NCBI GenBank assembly: GCA_018398765.1 | Contig: JAHBMJ010005948.1 | Span: forward strand, 12,501-60,539 | Origin: Chromera velia | Lineage: Eukaryota > Sar > Chromeraceae | Direction of reading: 5' to 3' | DNA length: 48,039 nt | Position numbers and translations under genes: made by a program | Notes under the pieces: generated by a model | Database searches by the model: none | What the model was told of the DNA's origin: nothing | Seen by the model: only the letters and a program-made list of their open reading frames with translations | Shown: piece by piece, positions 46,283-48,039 of the stretch | Layout of the letters: every line of letters starts with the position of its first letter | Position numbering within the stretch: the stretch's first letter is position 1

Positions 46283-47164
46283 CTGCAGACAGCGACAAGG
46301 GATAGCAAACTCGTGCAGAAGCGGATTGCACTCGCACGCAATATATGTAGCGATGAATGCTTCATTCAAGGGCTACTGTTTTGCAGGGAGCTAATGGTAA
46401 TGGAACGGCTGGCAAAACTGACTGTGAGTCCAGAAACATCGTGACAAGGATTATAGGGCACTCGTTTGGCGAACAATCGAGAATTATGTATATGGTCGAT
46501 CGGGTGTCTCAGAGAAAAAGGTCAGGCAAACTGTCAGTAGCTTGCTTGTTGCTCTGACGGATCCAAACAGGGGTATAGAAAGACGGGGTTCCCAGGGTCT
46601 TCGGATTAAGTTTCCATGTTGTGGAATTCGGCACCACACATCTATAAGACTGGTCACAGTGAGCTGTGTGCTTGGTGCGATGAGCTAGCAGCATGCAGCT
46701 AGTCTTCTGAATGGATCGTATGTGCATGCATGTTCTTTAAAATTTTCAAGCGCATGCAGTGCGCGCGGGCGGCCCGCGGGGCGGGTCCGATCGCGCTCGG
46801 CGGGTGAACTCTACGATAGGGGCGTCACCCCCGCCGGGGTCCTTAACGCTCCGCGCATGGTCCCGCCGCGAACAGCTCTGTATTGCTCCTTTTTTTTATT
46901 TATGAGATTAAATTTTTGCATCAAAATGCATATATATATACAGTTATATAAATTTCTCTGTCTTCAAGTGAGAGCTCCAGTGATCTCCATAAACCGCTGA
47001 ACACAAAACGAGCTTCTCTCTCACACCCTTCACATCTCCACTGCCCATTCGCTCAGTTCCGTCTCCACCCGATCCACTTAGGAACCTCTTTGTCCTCTCA
47101 GTTACACAGTCATCTGGATCGCTGTCTGTGCCCACCATGTAGCCTGAACTCTCTTTTAATTCGA
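46283..47164. other. Spacer between histidine kinase and transposase, with a GC-rich island
   Basis: Upstream exons of the histidine kinase may lie here but none is clear. At about 46753-46875 the DNA becomes extremely GC- and CpG-rich (GCGCGCGGGCGGCCCGCGGG), then returns sharply to AT-rich with TATATATATA near 46930. Confidence 0.55.
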
Positions 47165-48012
47165 ATGAAGTTCACACACCCTCCAGGCAGTCTTCCGAGC
47201 CTGAGGGAATTTCCAGTGAAGGACGCTGTCTCTGCAGAAGAATCCAATGATTCGGAAGCTCGAGTTCGGCAGTGGTTGTTTGATCAGGGCTGCATTCCCC
47301 CAGTGCCTGTCTGCCAAGGCACTGCTGCCCGTCCGTCTCCACATCCGATGACAAAAGAGAACGGAAAGAAAGAGGGTTACAGATGCAACCGGAAGAGATG
47401 CACTGGTGCGAAGACGTCCCGCCTGAACGGGACTATGTTCAGTGGGTCGAACCTTCTCTACGGCACCATTGTGCTCCTGGCCTATTTGTTCCTGCTGGGG
47501 GTCTCTTTTGGTGGGGTGGTGACCGCGTCTGGAACGTGTATTCAGACAGTCGCCCACTGGTTCAGGATCTTCCGTCGTGTGATTGTGGAAGACATGGAGG
47601 TTTTTGGGTGGTCCTCCTTGAGCCCTCATTCCTCCTACCTGATAGGAGGTCCAGGGATAATTGTGGAGATAGATGAATCCAAGTTCGGGAAGAGAACTCA
47701 CAACAGGGGACACAGAGTGGAAGGCGTGTGGGTTGTAGGGGGGGTTGAAAGAACGAAAGAGCGCCGTTTCTTTGCTGTCCCCGTCTCTGACAGAAATGAG
47801 ACGACAATGAGGGAAATCATCAAGAAGTATGTTCACCCCGAGTCCATCCTGTACACCGACATGTGGAAGGCCTACACCAAGCCTGGACAGGAGTGCGTTG
47901 CAGGCCACTGGACGGTCAATCACAAGAAGTGGTACGTTGACCCGAAAACTGGAGTTCACACAAACACCATTGAGGGCACGTGGAACGGGATGAAGCTCTT
48001 CATCGCTCGAAA
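47165..48012 (+). CDS. ISXO2-like (IS1595-type) DDE transposase, probably 5' exon only
   Basis: The chosen start is MKFTHPPGSLPS at 47165; the open frame extends a little further upstream without an obvious better start. A zinc-ribbon-like set (CIPPVPVC .. YRCNRKRC) precedes a helical part with LLYGTIVLLAYLFLLG. The catalytic core has IVEIDESKFGKRTH (Asp 170), ILYTDMWKAY (Asp 232) and HTNTIEGTWNGMK (Glu 270), a DDE triad with 37 residues between the last two. The frame ends at a TGA at 48020-48022, but AAA|GTCAGT at 48010-48018 looks like the splice donor used elsewhere here. The C-terminus therefore probably continues beyond the window. Such genes derive from bacterial-type insertion sequences spread in eukaryotes. 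Confidence 0.85.
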
Positions 48013-48039
48013 GTCAGTTTGAGGAAGTCTCCTTCTTTG

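Noticed and set aside
45087-46337. 416-aa minus-strand frame
   Set aside because: Its second half is the (TTCC)n intron repeat. The first part overlaps true kinase exons in another frame.
1-48039. CRISPR array
   Set aside because: Repeats are microsatellites or transposon ends; no regular repeat-spacer pattern and the DNA is eukaryotic.
1-48039. tRNA or rRNA genes
   Set aside because: No cloverleaf with matching A and B boxes and no rRNA-like sequence noticed by eye. A tRNAscan-SE run would settle it.

Overview
The window reads as nuclear DNA of a unicellular eukaryote. Genes are broken by GT..AG introns whose phases match at every junction I could test. Introns and intergenic spaces are full of simple repeats, and transposable elements of at least six kinds make up roughly 40% of the window. 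The gene set (RND/Patched-type transporter, membrane hybrid histidine kinase, ISXO2-like transposase, NMN adenylyltransferase, Ty3/gypsy and LINE elements) would suit an alga-like alveolate such as a chromerid. That placement is inference from gene content and style, not proof.

Layout: (1) 85-6046 +, an eight-exon Patched/NPC1-like transporter, about 1213 aa when spliced. (2) 6047-9071, gene-poor AT-rich DNA with a 227-bp TA-flanked MITE, a perfect 20-bp palindrome, a GGTTAG-rich tract and one copy of a dispersed repeat. (3) 9072-about 13250 -, a decayed LINE with endonuclease, reverse transcriptase and a terminal zinc finger. (4) 15082-20666 -, a Ty3/gypsy element with two 307-bp LTRs and a 5-bp target duplication. 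(5) 22138-24699, a TIR-bounded segment whose core is more than 1 kb of polypurine microsatellite. (6) 25940-32943 -, a decayed multi-exon gene of uncertain function, possibly TOPRIM-like, split by a 3.66-kb foldback element at 26335-29996. (7) 34134-37331 +, a five-exon nicotinate/nicotinamide mononucleotide adenylyltransferase, about 215 aa. (8) 39161-40849 +, a broken zinc-knuckle gene interrupted by a 905-bp Mutator-like element. (9) 42709-46282 -, a hybrid histidine kinase with an apparent C-tract frameshift in its receiver domain. (10) 47165-about 48012 +, an ISXO2-like DDE transposase that probably continues past the window.

The intact cellular genes share no evident pathway: membrane transport or sterol-type sensing, NAD synthesis, and two-component signalling. 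The common thread is genome dynamics. Three elements have readable target duplications, and in two cases the host reading frame can be followed across the insertion. Introns carry pyrimidine-rich or TG-rich microsatellites mostly on the sense strand, and the splice donor GTCAGT recurs in several genes. Exon boundaries were inferred by eye from splice signals, phase and family resemblance; no alignment or transcript was available.
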